From contig NZ_CZRP01000013.1 of the NCBI RefSeq assembly GCF_001458115.1, positions 992,001-1,056,000 of the forward strand: 64,000 nt of DNA, in the 5' to 3' direction. Source of the DNA: Gracilibacillus massiliensis. GTDB taxonomy: Bacteria; Bacillota; Bacilli; Bacillales; Amphibacillaceae. Positions 27,410 to 36,955 of this stretch are shown here, piece after piece. How positions within the stretch are numbered: position 1 is the first letter of the stretch; each line of letters starts with the position of its first letter. Under the pieces are notes generated by a model. The model was not told the DNA's origin and did no database searches. It saw nothing but the letters and a program-made list of their open reading frames with translations. Position numbers and translations under genes: made by a program.

Positions 27410-29185
27410 TTGGTATTTAAAACGTTAACTCTTTTGAAAGACTATTTCGGTTATGAAGCCTTTCGCCCAGGTCAGGAAAAAATAGTACAACATATACTAC
27501 ATCAAAAAAATACACTTGCGATCATGCCGACTGGCGGCGGAAAATCGATTTGTTATCAAATCCCTGGACTTGCATCAGAGGGAATTACAGTTGTGATCTC
27601 CCCACTTATATCATTAATGAAGGACCAGGTTGATTCACTAAAAGCTTTAGGAGTTTCTGCAACCTATATTAATAGTTCCTTAACAACAAGTGAACAATAT
27701 CAACGCTTAGCTGATGTTAGAAATGGCGAATACAAGTTTGTCTATGTCGCACCTGAACGTTTTGATTCAAACAGTTTCTTTCAAACGATTGATTCACTCG
27801 ATATTTCATTGATTGCTTTTGATGAAGCTCATTGTATATCCCAGTGGGGGCACGATTTTCGTCCAAGCTATCGAACTGTCATTAAAGCTGTATTTAAATT
27901 GCAAAATCAACCAACTTTAATCGGCTTAACCGCTACCGCAACGAAAGAAGTTATTCGAGATTTACAACAATTATTACTTGTTGATGAAGAATGCATAGTC
28001 AATACCGGATTTGCAAGAGATAATTTAACGTTTGAAATGGTAAAAGGTCATGATCGTAATCGCTATGTGGTCGACTTTGTTAACAACCACAAGGATGATG
28101 CTGGAATTATTTATGCGATCACAAGAAAGCAAGTAGATCAGTTACATTATATTTTAAAAGAAAAAGGTGTCTCTGTTCAGAAATATCATGCAGGTATGCC
28201 AGAAGATGCCCGTAAACAAGCTCAGAATGATTTTATTTACGATAATGTTCGGGTAATGGTTGCAACCAATGCATTTGGTATGGGGATTGATAAGTCCAAT
28301 GTTCGTTATGTCATACATTATGCGCTCCCGAAAAATATAGAAAGCTATTATCAGGAAGCCGGTCGTGCAGGTCGTGATGGTGAACCCAGTCAGTGTATTG
28401 TGCTATTTTCTGGTCAGGATATCACCTTGCAAAAGTATTTAATTGACCAATCTGAAATGGATGAGGCTAAGAAGACTGGGGAATACGGCAAATTACAAGC
28501 GATGATCAATTATTGTCATACCGATCAATGCTTACAACAATATATTTTAGAGTATTTCAATGATACGATATCGGATCATAAAGAGTGTGGACGCTGCTCC
28601 AATTGTAATAATGATTTGGAAAAAGTTGATCGATCAAAGGAAGCTCAAATGGTATTATCCTGTGTAAAAAGGATGGGCGAGCGATTTGGTGCAAGTTTAG
28701 TTGCTAAAGTTTTAAAAGGTTCTAATGACAAAAAAGTGAAGCAATTCCGTTTTGACAAACTGACTACATATGGTTTATTAAAGCATTTTACCGAAAAAGA
28801 ATTAGTTTCATTTATCCAGTTCCTTGTTGCTGAGAACTTTTTAGTAGCAGAAGGTGGACGCTTTCCAGTATTGAAGTTGAGCACTCGGGCAGTTGATGTT
28901 CTAAAAGGAGAAGAGCAAGTATTCGTACAAAGTGCAAAAGTCGAGAAAAAAGAAGTGATCGAATATGATGAAGAAGTCTTTGAACAATTACGAGCACTTA
29001 GAAAATCCCTTGCAGATGAACAAGCGGTGCCTCCATATGTTATCTTTTCGGACAAGTCTTTACGAGAAATGTCTGTAGCCAAACCTAAGTCTCAATATGA
29101 AATGCTACAAATTCACGGTGTTGGGGAGAAAAAATTCGAGCAATATGGAGAAATTTTTTTAGAATGTTTGATGGAACAACAATAA
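27410..29185 (+). CDS. recQ: ATP-dependent DNA helicase RecQ
   Basis: 3'-5' superfamily 2 helicase of 591 residues for recombination and fork repair. Domains in order: helicase core with Walker A MPTGGGKS, DEAH box AFDEAH and motif VI YYQEAGRAGRDGEP; RecQ zinc site with CGRCSNC near residue 400; winged helix; C-terminal HRDC domain (FEQLRALRKSLADEQ). It starts with TTG after AAAAAGGATG, with no better start nearby. It is a single gene followed by an unusual 52-bp repeat array. Confidence 0.94.
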   Translation: MVFKTLTLLKDYFGYEAFRPGQEKIVQHILHQKNTLAIMPTGGGKSICYQIPGLASEGITVVISPLISLMKDQVDSLKALGVSATYINSSLTTSEQYQRLADVRNGEYKFVYVAPERFDSNSFFQTIDSLDISLIAFDEAHCISQWGHDFRPSYRTVIKAVFKLQNQPTLIGLTATATKEVIRDLQQLLLVDEECIVNTGFARDNLTFEMVKGHDRNRYVVDFVNNHKDDAGIIYAITRKQVDQLHYILKEKGVSVQKYHAGMPEDARKQAQNDFIYDNVRVMVATNAFGMGIDKSNVRYVIHYALPKNIESYYQEAGRAGRDGEPSQCIVLFSGQDITLQKYLIDQSEMDEAKKTGEYGKLQAMINYCHTDQCLQQYILEYFNDTISDHKECGRCSNCNNDLEKVDRSKEAQMVLSCVKRMGERFGASLVAKVLKGSNDKKVKQFRFDKLTTYGLLKHFTEKELVSFIQFLVAENFLVAEGGRFPVLKLSTRAVDVLKGEEQVFVQSAKVEKKEVIEYDEEVFEQLRALRKSLADEQAVPPYVIFSDKSLREMSVAKPKSQYEMLQIHGVGEKKFEQYGEIFLECLMEQQ

Positions 29186-29237
29186 CAGATAGTTTTGATT
29201 CAAAGACTGGACTGGAATAATTCTTTTGTACGAAAAG

Positions 29238-29500
29238 GGAATTTATTGGACAAAAGCATGGTTGTGGTGCCCCCTTTTGGGCGATATATGGATTTATTGG
29301 ACAAAACCAGGGGCGTGGAACCCTCCTTTTGGGCGATATACGGATTTATCGGACAAAACTGGGGGCGTGGAGTCTACCTTTTAGGCGATATATGGATTTA
29401 TCGGACAAAACCAGGGGCGTGGAGTACTCCTTTTAGGCGATATATGGATTTATCGGACAAAACTGGGGTTGTTGTGACACTCTTTTGGGCGATACACAAA
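29238..29500. repeat. five-copy tandem array with 52-bp period
   Basis: The segment GGATTTAT[CT]GGACAAAA starts at 29290, 29342, 29394 and 29446, exactly 52 bp apart, with a more degraded copy at about 29238. Each unit also carries GGGGCGTGGA and a CCTTTTNGGCGATATAT block. TTTTGGGCGATA and TATCGGACAAAA are near-complementary arms, so each junction can form a hairpin. Because 52 is not a multiple of three, the open frame across it is not conserved as protein. Confidence 0.92.
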
Positions 29501-29550
29501 TTCATCGTAGAGCTATCTAGCTTCTGGTCATTCGGAGCGAAATATTCTTA

Positions 29551-29594
29551 TAAAAATTCCGCTTCCTCTATAAAAGAGAAGCGGAATTATTTTT
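29551..29594. terminator. terminator of the ABC-F/aminopeptidase operon
   Basis: AATTCCGCTTC pairs with GAAGCGGAATT around CTCTATAAAAGA, with T-rich flanks on both strands. Confidence 0.88.
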
Positions 29595-30834
29595 ATTCAT
29601 TGAAGTCAATCGCCCATGCTCCTTTTCGGAAAACTGGTTCGGTTGATCCGTCGCTGGTTTCACCATCAATATCTAGATCGGCTGAACCGATCATGAAATC
29701 AACATGTGTTAAGCTATCATTGACCCCATGCTTATCCAACGCTTCCTCATCCATATCAGATCCACCTTCAAGGTTGGTAGGATATGCTTTTCCTAATGCA
29801 ATATGACATGAAGCATTTTCATCAAACAGGGTATTATAAAAAATCAAACCTGATTGTGAAATTGGTGATGCATGTGGTACCAGTGCGAGTTCTCCTAGCC
29901 TTGTAGCACCTTCGTCGGTTTCTAATAAATGCTTTAATGTTTCATAGCCTTGTTCTGCCTCAAAATCGACTACTTTTCCTTCTTTAAATGTTAAGGTAAA
30001 ACCATCAATCATATTACCACCATAAACAAGTGGCTTTGTGGCAGTTACTTTTCCGTCCACTTTGTATTTATGTGGTACGGTAAACACTTCTTCGGTTGGC
30101 ATATTCGGATTAAATGCATTTCCATTTGGCGTCTGGGCAGCCCCACCTTTCCAAATATGTCCTTCTGGTAATTCAAAGCGGATATCGGTACCCTCTGATT
30201 TGAAAACAAGTGCTTTATACGATTTTTTGTTTAAAAAATTGCGAGCTTTTTTCAAGGTATTGTTGTGCTGATCCCATGCTGATACTGGATCTTCTTGATC
30301 TACTCGTACGATTTTAAAAATCTGATCCCATAAACTCTCGATTGCATCTTCCTTCGATTTATCAGGGAATATTTTTTGTGCCCAATCACCGGTTGGAATG
30401 GAGATGATCGACCATGGAATACGATCATTCATTGTATACTGACGGAATTCTTTCATTGCTTCACCACTAGCTTTGTTCGCTTTGGCAACTTTTCCTGGAT
30501 CTATATCCTTTAATAAATCTGGATTTGTGGAACGGATTGCTAAAAGCGCCGCACCATCTTCAGCAAAATCTAAATGTTTCGCTACTTGCCATTCCGGAAT
30601 GTCCGTAAGTACACCTTCTGATGCATATTGAAATTTTAATAAGGTTAGTTCATCATCTGTCCAATTAATATGGACATTTTTCGCACCTAGATCGTATGCT
30701 TTTTTAGCGACAATTCTTGTGAAATCCGCTCCTTCAATGGACGAATTAATTACTAAGGCCTGATCTTTCTGTAAGTTAACACCTGTTTTCAACGCAAGTT
30801 CTGCATATTTTTCTAATAGTTTTTGATCTGCCAT
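29593..30834 (-). CDS. M29 family aminopeptidase (copy 2)
   Basis: A 413-residue metallo-aminopeptidase, paralogous to the gene at 9.4-10.6 kb; shared blocks include YAELALKTGVNLQKDQ, VRVDQEDPVSAW and FYNTLFDENASCHIALGKAY. The metal-site segment VPHASPISQ replaces VPHESPVSQ of copy 1. The ATG at 30834 has AAAGGAGG eight bases upstream and overlaps the ABC-F stop as TGATG, so it is translationally coupled to that gene. The longer frame to 30882 lies inside the ABC-F gene and is not used. Confidence 0.92.
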   Translation of the reverse strand: MADQKLLEKYAELALKTGVNLQKDQALVINSSIEGADFTRIVAKKAYDLGAKNVHINWTDDELTLLKFQYASEGVLTDIPEWQVAKHLDFAEDGAALLAIRSTNPDLLKDIDPGKVAKANKASGEAMKEFRQYTMNDRIPWSIISIPTGDWAQKIFPDKSKEDAIESLWDQIFKIVRVDQEDPVSAWDQHNNTLKKARNFLNKKSYKALVFKSEGTDIRFELPEGHIWKGGAAQTPNGNAFNPNMPTEEVFTVPHKYKVDGKVTATKPLVYGGNMIDGFTLTFKEGKVVDFEAEQGYETLKHLLETDEGATRLGELALVPHASPISQSGLIFYNTLFDENASCHIALGKAYPTNLEGGSDMDEEALDKHGVNDSLTHVDFMIGSADLDIDGETSDGSTEPVFRKGAWAIDFNE

Positions 30835-32720
30835 CAAGATTCCTCCTTTAATTCTTCTACCATAAGCGACAACTCTTCCCAACGTTCCATTTTCTCTTCT
30901 AATTGCTGTTCGACTTCATTTTGTTTCGTATAAAGTGGTTGGATTTTTCCAATGTCACTACCTGCTTCAGCAATCTCTAGTGCTATTTGCTCTAATTCCG
31001 ATTCTAACTTGGTAATATCCTCTTCGATCGTATCCCACTCTTTTTGTTCATGATAAGATAATTTCTTCTTTTTTCTTTTTGGTGGCTGGTTTGTTTGTTT
31101 AGTTTGCTTGGAGATCACTTCTTGCTCTTTTTGCTGCTGACGAAATTCCGAATAGTTCCCGTAAAATTTCGTTAACGATGTCGAACCTGTAAAAGCAATA
31201 ATCTGTTCTACCGTTTTGTCTAAAAAGTAACGATCATGCGACACAGTGATGACTACTCCGGGGAACTGGTCTAAATAATCTTCCAAAACAGCTAGCGTCT
31301 CTGTATCTAGATCATTTGTTGGTTCATCTAAGAACAATACATTGGGTTCTTTCATTAATACCGTCAAAAGGTAGAGCCTTCGTCTTTCGCCACCTGATAG
31401 TTTACGAACATAGGTCCACTGTTGCGATCGTGAAAATAAGAAACGCTCAAGCATTTGCTCTGCTGTTATAACATCTCCATCGATCGTATGGACTACTTCT
31501 GCAACATCACGGACTAAATCAATTACTTTTACAGAATCATCAAGTGGTGGATGGTCCTGTGTATAATAACCAATCTTGACTGTTTCTCCAATATCAATCA
31601 TGCCTTGATCGGCTTCAGCTCTTCCAGCCAGAATATTTAACAATGTCGTTTTTCCACTACCATTTGCACCAACGATCCCTAGTCGATCTCCAGGTTTTAT
31701 TAAAAAAGAGAAATTTTCGAATAAAATAGTGCCATCATAAGACTTCTTTAAATCTTCAATCTCAATTACTTTTTTGCCTAAACGAGTTGATCCTACAGAG
31801 AAGCTAACGTCTTGTTTATTCGTATCAAATTTCTGTTCTTTCATATCTTCTACTCTGTCAATTCGGGCCTTTTGTTTCGTCGTTCTTGCTTTTACTCCAG
31901 CCTTTAACCATGCAATTTCCTTTTTGAGAATATTTTTATGCTTCTGTTCTGCCTGGACCTCTAGTTCTTCCCGCAACGACTTTTGTTCTAAAAAGGTTTG
32001 ATAGTTACCGCTATATGTATATAAATTACCCTTATCCAGTTCAAAAATACGGTTGGTAATACGATTTAGGAAATAACGATCATGGGTTACCAATAATATT
32101 GCCCCATCATAATTTGGCAAGTATTCTTCAAGCCATTCAATTGAATCATTGTCCAGGTGGTTCGTTGGCTCATCCAATATCAATAAATCTGCTGGTTGAA
32201 TTAATGCTTTGGCAATCGCAACACGCTTGCGTTGACCACCAGATAAATTTTCGATTTTTTTATCAAATGATGGAACACCTAGTTTAGTTAAGATCGTTTT
32301 CGCTATGGTCATCGCATCCCATGCTTCTTGTTGGTCCATCTTTTCTTGCATTTGTAATAATTGATTTTGTTGTTGTTGATTATCCGGTTCTTTTTCTAGT
32401 GCTAATACAGCAGCTTCATATTGCCGTAATGTCACCATTATAGCAGCATCACCATAATATATTTGATTCAGTACAGTATCTCCCTCTGTCAATTGGGGAT
32501 CTTGATCTAAATATTCAATATGATAATCATTCGGATGATCGATCTTTCCTTGTTCGGCATGGTCGATACCTGCCAGCACTTTTAAAAGAGTTGATTTTCC
32601 TGTGCCATTGACACCAATTAAACCAATTCTGTCTGTATTGGTAATCGAAAAGGAAATGTTATCAAACAGGGATTTCTCCCCATATGTCTTGACTAAATTC
32701 TCTACTTTCAAACCACGCAT
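30834..32720 (-). CDS. yfmR: ABC-F family ATPase (Uup/YfmR type)
   Basis: A 628-residue protein with two ABC cassettes and no membrane domain: Walker A GVNGTGKST and signature LSGGQRKR in the first, GANGSGKTT and LSGGERRR in the second. The linker between them is rich in Lys/Arg (KARTTKQKARIDRVEDMKEQ). A C-terminal coiled coil (KRKKKKLSYHEQKEWDTIEE onward) is the Uup/YfmR hallmark. ABC-F proteins act at the ribosomal E site; YfmR relieves stalled ribosomes in B. subtilis. The symbol is by resemblance and could be another ABC-F member. It is first gene of a two-gene operon with the M29 peptidase. Confidence 0.82.
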   Translation of the reverse strand: MRGLKVENLVKTYGEKSLFDNISFSITNTDRIGLIGVNGTGKSTLLKVLAGIDHAEQGKIDHPNDYHIEYLDQDPQLTEGDTVLNQIYYGDAAIMVTLRQYEAAVLALEKEPDNQQQQNQLLQMQEKMDQQEAWDAMTIAKTILTKLGVPSFDKKIENLSGGQRKRVAIAKALIQPADLLILDEPTNHLDNDSIEWLEEYLPNYDGAILLVTHDRYFLNRITNRIFELDKGNLYTYSGNYQTFLEQKSLREELEVQAEQKHKNILKKEIAWLKAGVKARTTKQKARIDRVEDMKEQKFDTNKQDVSFSVGSTRLGKKVIEIEDLKKSYDGTILFENFSFLIKPGDRLGIVGANGSGKTTLLNILAGRAEADQGMIDIGETVKIGYYTQDHPPLDDSVKVIDLVRDVAEVVHTIDGDVITAEQMLERFLFSRSQQWTYVRKLSGGERRRLYLLTVLMKEPNVLFLDEPTNDLDTETLAVLEDYLDQFPGVVITVSHDRYFLDKTVEQIIAFTGSTSLTKFYGNYSEFRQQQKEQEVISKQTKQTNQPPKRKKKKLSYHEQKEWDTIEEDITKLESELEQIALEIAEAGSDIGKIQPLYTKQNEVEQQLEEKMERWEELSLMVEELKEES

Positions 32721-32795
32721 TTTATCTATCCTTTCTAGGAGAAAACGAGCTTTATTTATATCGGTTGGAATATTCTCACTGATTGCTGTCGCACT

Positions 32796-34238
32796 TTATA
32801 AGATTGGTGAAATCAGTCTTGAAATCGACTCTTTGAAGCGAATCCATAAAGATCGTTGCTGGTACAAGGAATAAGTGAGTTGTGTTACATCTTCCATATC
32901 TTTTTCAAATTCATCTACAAGCATTTCTGCTAACGTTTCATTATATAAAAAGGCATTGACTTCAAAATTTAAACGAAAACTTCTTACATCAATGTTCGCC
33001 GTCCCAACCGATGCAACTTTGTTATCCACTACGATCATTTTAGCATGCAAGAATCCCTTTTGATAAATATAAACGGTTGCACCTGCTTTTAACATCTCGC
33101 CAATATAGGAATAGGTTGCCCAATAAACAAAAGGATGATCTGGCTTATTAGGAATCATAATTCGGACATCAACACCAGAAAGACAGGCGATTTTCAATGC
33201 GTCCAATAAGCTTTCATCTGGAATAAAATAAGGTGTCTGTATGTATATATACTCTTTAGCAGACATAATCATTTTGATATAACCATGTTTAATTTGCTCC
33301 CATTCAGAGTCCGGGCCACTAGAGACAATTTGCATTCCTGTATGTCCGGAAGGGATTGCATTATAATAACGCTCATCATATTCGATATCATGACGAGAGG
33401 CTTGGTTCCAATCAAGAATAAATCTTGTCTGTAGATTTTTAACTGCACTACCAATAATCCTTAAATGGGTATCACGCCAATAACCAAAGCGTTTATCTTC
33501 GCCTAAGTATTCATCTCCAATATTAAAGCCACCAATATAGCCAATTTTGCCATCCATGATTGCTAACTTCCGGTGATTACGGTGATTAATTTTAAAATTC
33601 ACTTTCGGTATCAGTGGTGGGAAGAACCCTTCGACATCTATGCCTGCATGTCGCATTTTCCGAATTAACTTTCGACTCATGGTACGTGATCCTAGGTCAT
33701 CATAAAGAAAACGTACATCTACGCCTTCTTTTGCCTTTTTTATGAGGGCATCTGCTAATCTATTACCTAGATTGTCTGACCTTACAATATAATAGAGCAT
33801 ATGAATATGATCTGTTGCTTGTTCAATATCTTCCAATAATGAGTTAAATTTACGATTCCCATCTGTAAAAACATTGACACTGTTATCTTGTGAATAAATC
33901 GCATCATTGTTACGCAAGTGTAAATAAAATAAATCTTTATAATAGTACATACGTGGATCATTTATAAAAAAATCTCCATTTTCAATTTCACGCAGTTGAT
34001 GTTGTACCGCTGTTTTTACACCCAGTTTACTTTTGGTATCCCAGGTAAAGATCGCTTTGTTGCTAAGTTTTCTTCCGAATATAAGATATAAAATAAATCC
34101 AACTATAGGAATAAACGTTAATACCATGATCCATGCCCATGTTGATGTGGCATTTTTGCGCTCTAAGAAAATAATCGTTAGTGAAAGTAAAATATTAAAA
34201 ATTAATACAAAGCTTATAATCAGTTGTGTTAATTCCAA
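32796..34238 (-). CDS. cls: cardiolipin synthase
   Basis: A 480-residue phospholipase-D-type enzyme that condenses two phosphatidylglycerol molecules into cardiolipin. Two N-terminal helices (residues ~5-25 and ~33-53, with WAWIMVLTFIPIVGFILYL) anchor it. The two catalytic HKD motifs are HRKLAIMDGKIGYIGGFN near residue 222 and HAKMIVVDNKVASVGTANID near residue 398. Cardiolipin content rises with salinity in such bacteria. The gap to the ABC-F gene is 75 bases. Confidence 0.94.
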   Translation of the reverse strand: MELTQLIISFVLIFNILLSLTIIFLERKNATSTWAWIMVLTFIPIVGFILYLIFGRKLSNKAIFTWDTKSKLGVKTAVQHQLREIENGDFFINDPRMYYYKDLFYLHLRNNDAIYSQDNSVNVFTDGNRKFNSLLEDIEQATDHIHMLYYIVRSDNLGNRLADALIKKAKEGVDVRFLYDDLGSRTMSRKLIRKMRHAGIDVEGFFPPLIPKVNFKINHRNHRKLAIMDGKIGYIGGFNIGDEYLGEDKRFGYWRDTHLRIIGSAVKNLQTRFILDWNQASRHDIEYDERYYNAIPSGHTGMQIVSSGPDSEWEQIKHGYIKMIMSAKEYIYIQTPYFIPDESLLDALKIACLSGVDVRIMIPNKPDHPFVYWATYSYIGEMLKAGATVYIYQKGFLHAKMIVVDNKVASVGTANIDVRSFRLNFEVNAFLYNETLAEMLVDEFEKDMEDVTQLTYSLYQQRSLWIRFKESISRLISPIL

Positions 34239-34860
34239 TCAAAGCCCCCCCTTCAATGTCTTGCCTACACCTAATATAGCATATTTACTGGAAAATAGCA
34301 GAACATCCAATTCAATGACGACGTGATCCACTTCCCTTAATCAGAGTTTGCATTTCCAAAAACTGGTCTCATATACTTATATTAATAAACTTTGCACCTT
34401 TCTATAGATTGCCAAAGCAACTTAGTGTGGATAAGCAGGATTATACGACATAACCCAAATAATCTTTGAGATCTGATAACTGCGTGAAAATCGCTCCGGC
34501 TTGACCACTTCCCTTTCCGTGGGGTTTTCCCCTCAGCTAACTTTTCCAAGCAAAAACCGCATGGAAAAGTGGATCTTCGGGGAAAACGATCCCACAGGAG
34601 TGGAAGTGGCCGCCTCCGCTGATTGAAACTCTACAAATATTACAAATGCTAGCATTTTGGATTGTTACAGATATGAACATACCTTGTTAATTATGATAAG
34701 TAATCTAAAGAAAAATTCATAGGCGATATGGAATCACGCCAATATGATTATTCTTATTCTAATTGTAGAGCATTAAAAAGCGCAGGCGTCCGTTTCCACT
34801 CCTGCGGGAAGTTTTTATCCGAAGATCCACTTTTTAAGCGAACTGTGCTTAAAAAGTTAG

Positions 34861-34944
34861 GTCGAGTAAGCGGGAATACTTGATTACTTAAAGTATTCCT
34901 CACTCCTCACAGAACCGTGCGTGCGCTATTCACGCACACGGCTC
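34861..34944 (-). ncRNA. group II intron domains V and VI
   Basis: Domain V is at 34912-34944: on the minus strand GAGCCGTGTGCGTGA pairs with the CGCACGCACGGTTC arm, carrying the AGC-type catalytic triad. Domain VI follows, with GAGGAATACTT against AAGTATTCC and an unpaired A about seven bases from the intron end, the probable branch point. Confidence 0.85.
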
Positions 34945-34957
34945 TTCCTATCACCTT

Positions 34958-36286
34958 TCACAGAATATACGATATATGCCGTCTCAAGTCATATATGTTC
35001 GTTTTCGTTCTCGGATTTGGTAATGGATATTTCACCAAAAATAATTCAAACTTCTCCCAACTGAAGGATTTTCGTTGACTCCTTCGATTCATCCATTTAA
35101 ATAGTAAATTTTTTATACAACGCAGAAAATAGTGGACTTCGTGAGCATTATCCGTGATACAATAATAATTATAGTAGCCCACTAGCGATTGTTGGATTCG
35201 GCGCATGATGTCTTGAATATCCCTCGTTCGATTTGCTTTTAACCAAGCTTTATGTTGTTTAATCTTGGCCCGGACTTTCTTCTTACTACTTTTCCGTTTT
35301 ACACGGTAATTACCTTTCTTGCTTTTACTACAATAGTGCGTAAAGCCAAGAAAATCGAACGTAGATGGTTTCTTCTTTCCGTCACGCTTTGCATCTTTCC
35401 AGGCATAAGGACCAAACGAGATAATCTTCGTTTTATCCTCTGCAATTTCTAGATGAAACTTACGTAACCTTTGAATCAGATTCGTGTAGAATCGGTTGGC
35501 ATCTTCTTTGTATTGGAAACAACACACAAAGTCATCCGCATAGCGAACCATGTAGGCTTGACCCTTACATTGTTTCTTTACTGCTTTCTCAAACCATAGA
35601 TCCAACACATAATGAAGATAGATATTCGCTAGAACCGGAGAAATGATACCCCCTTGCGGGGTTCCCCGGTCTGTATCGATAAATTTCCCCTCTTCCATAT
35701 AACCACCTTTTAGAAATCGAGCGATAATACGAAGTAAGTTGGGGTCATTGATACGATGGCGAAGAAACTTCATCATCCAATCATGACTCACATGATCAAA
35801 GAATCCTTTGATATCCGCATCTACTATATAATTGGTTTTCCGTTGTTCCATGTATACATTTAAAATCTTTAATGCATCATGGCAGTTTCTATTCGGACGA
35901 AAACCGAAGGAACAATCGAGAAAATCATTTTCATAAATGGCATTCAAAATCTTCGTAATACCCATTTGAACGATCTTATCTTCATGTTCGGGGATACCTA
36001 GTGGCCGTTTCTTGTTGGAACCCGGCTTGTCAATGTAAGAACGCTTGACCGGAATCGGTCGATAAGCCTTTCTCTTCATTCGTTTCACTAGGCCTTTGAT
36101 GTTTTGGTCTAAATTCGCTTCGTACATTTCTTTGGTAGTGCCATTCACACCGGTTGCTTTACCTTTCGGTAATTGGTAATGGCACTGTTTCAAGTTACTT
36201 TCATTTAGTAAATGTACGAGAGAATTAAAGACAAGGTTCTTATCCGATTTTGCTAATTCTGTTATCCTATTAAGTTTCGTTTCCAT
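34958..36286 (-). CDS. ltrA: group II intron reverse transcriptase/maturase
   Basis: An intron-encoded protein of about 442 residues. The reverse transcriptase domain has DADIKGFFDHVSHDW, TPQGGIISPVLANIYLHYVL and the catalytic YADDFV near residue 270. A maturase X domain with the GYYNYYCITDN motif and a short C-terminal GIIM-like region follow. There is no HNH endonuclease domain, so retrohoming would use the lagging-strand primer route. A TTG at 36328 is in frame, but the ATG at 36286 has AGAGGTGG eight bases upstream. The ORF appears intact, so the intron could be active. Confidence 0.93.
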   Translation of the reverse strand: METKLNRITELAKSDKNLVFNSLVHLLNESNLKQCHYQLPKGKATGVNGTTKEMYEANLDQNIKGLVKRMKRKAYRPIPVKRSYIDKPGSNKKRPLGIPEHEDKIVQMGITKILNAIYENDFLDCSFGFRPNRNCHDALKILNVYMEQRKTNYIVDADIKGFFDHVSHDWMMKFLRHRINDPNLLRIIARFLKGGYMEEGKFIDTDRGTPQGGIISPVLANIYLHYVLDLWFEKAVKKQCKGQAYMVRYADDFVCCFQYKEDANRFYTNLIQRLRKFHLEIAEDKTKIISFGPYAWKDAKRDGKKKPSTFDFLGFTHYCSKSKKGNYRVKRKSSKKKVRAKIKQHKAWLKANRTRDIQDIMRRIQQSLVGYYNYYCITDNAHEVHYFLRCIKNLLFKWMNRRSQRKSFSWEKFELFLVKYPLPNPRTKTNIYDLRRHISYIL

Positions 36287-36955
36287 AATACGTTCCACCT
36301 CTGGGTATGGATTATGTTTCTCTATCAAGGGTGATGACAGGTAACGGCCTTTCCTCCATCGGCATTACCCAACTTCATCAGTACTACGCCGTTATCCGAC
36401 TTCCTTTAGGCATTTGACAGCCCTCACTTTATTATCGCTTGTTCGTCATTACTTTCTTTATCCGAAAGACCTAAAGGACCTCCCGAGTTACCGCAACATA
36501 TCAATGTGTAACGTGCCAGGGTCTTCGACTCCGGAGAAGATAGCATTCTCTCGCCTTTAACGAGAATCCTATTGTTGCCTTCTATGCCTCAGAACACATC
36601 GACCTTCTCAGCTTTGGTTTTATTTCAGAGCTCTATCCCTCAGCCACTAGGGCTTTCCGGCCCGTTACCTAACTGTCTACGCTTAAAGGCAATGTGTTAC
36701 CACTTGCCCTCCAAGACTCGCTACAAGTGATTGGCTAGTTCTTACTTGGCGGGAATCCCACCCGCTATATGTTACGACCTATGCTCGGCCGCACCTGAGG
36801 AGAAAAACCCGCGGAAAGGGAAACGGACAAGCCGGAGCGGTTGTTACTCAGTTCTAAAATGTCATAATTACCACGAAAGTTATGTTGTATAGTCCTTCTT
36901 ATATGAACAAGTTATTGCTTATTCTACACCTCTGTTTATGGGGTGAATAAGGTAG

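Larger units (their letters stand above)
34861..36794 (-). mobile_element. complete group II intron
   Basis: The 1934-bp intron is transcribed from the minus strand. Its 5' end reads GTGCGGCCGAGCATAGGTCG (36794 downward), a canonical GUGYG start, and its 3' end is CTTACTCGAC with the required terminal AY. Removing it joins CTCCTCAG to CTAACTTTTTAAGC, which is the continuous sequence seen in uninterrupted family members (CCCCTCAGCTAACTTTTCC at about 34530 and TTCAGCTAACTTTTCC at 15951). Ribozyme domains I-III lie at 36329-36794, the maturase in domain IV, and domains V-VI at the 3' end. Confidence 0.9.
34446..36887. repeat. family B palindromic element interrupted by a group II intron
   Basis: The terminal inverted repeats CGACATAAC (34446-34454) and GTTATGTTG (36879-36887), with AATTACC before the right end, match the copy at 15.9 kb. 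Without the 1934-bp intron the element would be 508 bp. Shared internal blocks include CCCTTTCC followed by TGGGGTTTTCCC, TCAGCTAACTTTTCCA, TACAAATGCTAGCATTTTGG, AGCGCAGGCGTCCG and CCCGCGGAAAGGGAA. The remaining halves flank the intron at 34860 and 36795. Confidence 0.85.

Noticed and set aside
29195-29806. A 203-codon open frame across the 52-bp array
   Set aside because: The array period is not a multiple of three, so the repeat is read in changing frames and encodes no conserved repeat; the frame then runs antisense into the aminopeptidase gene and has no ribosome site.
30834-30882. Longer start of the second M29 aminopeptidase
   Set aside because: The extension is inside the ABC-F coding sequence; a perfect ribosome site marks the ATG at 30834.
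34861-36794. Group IIC intron inserted behind a terminator hairpin
   Set aside because: On the intron strand the strong hairpin lies in the 3' exon, not upstream, and the maturase lacks the look of class C proteins; the site is internal to a repeat.
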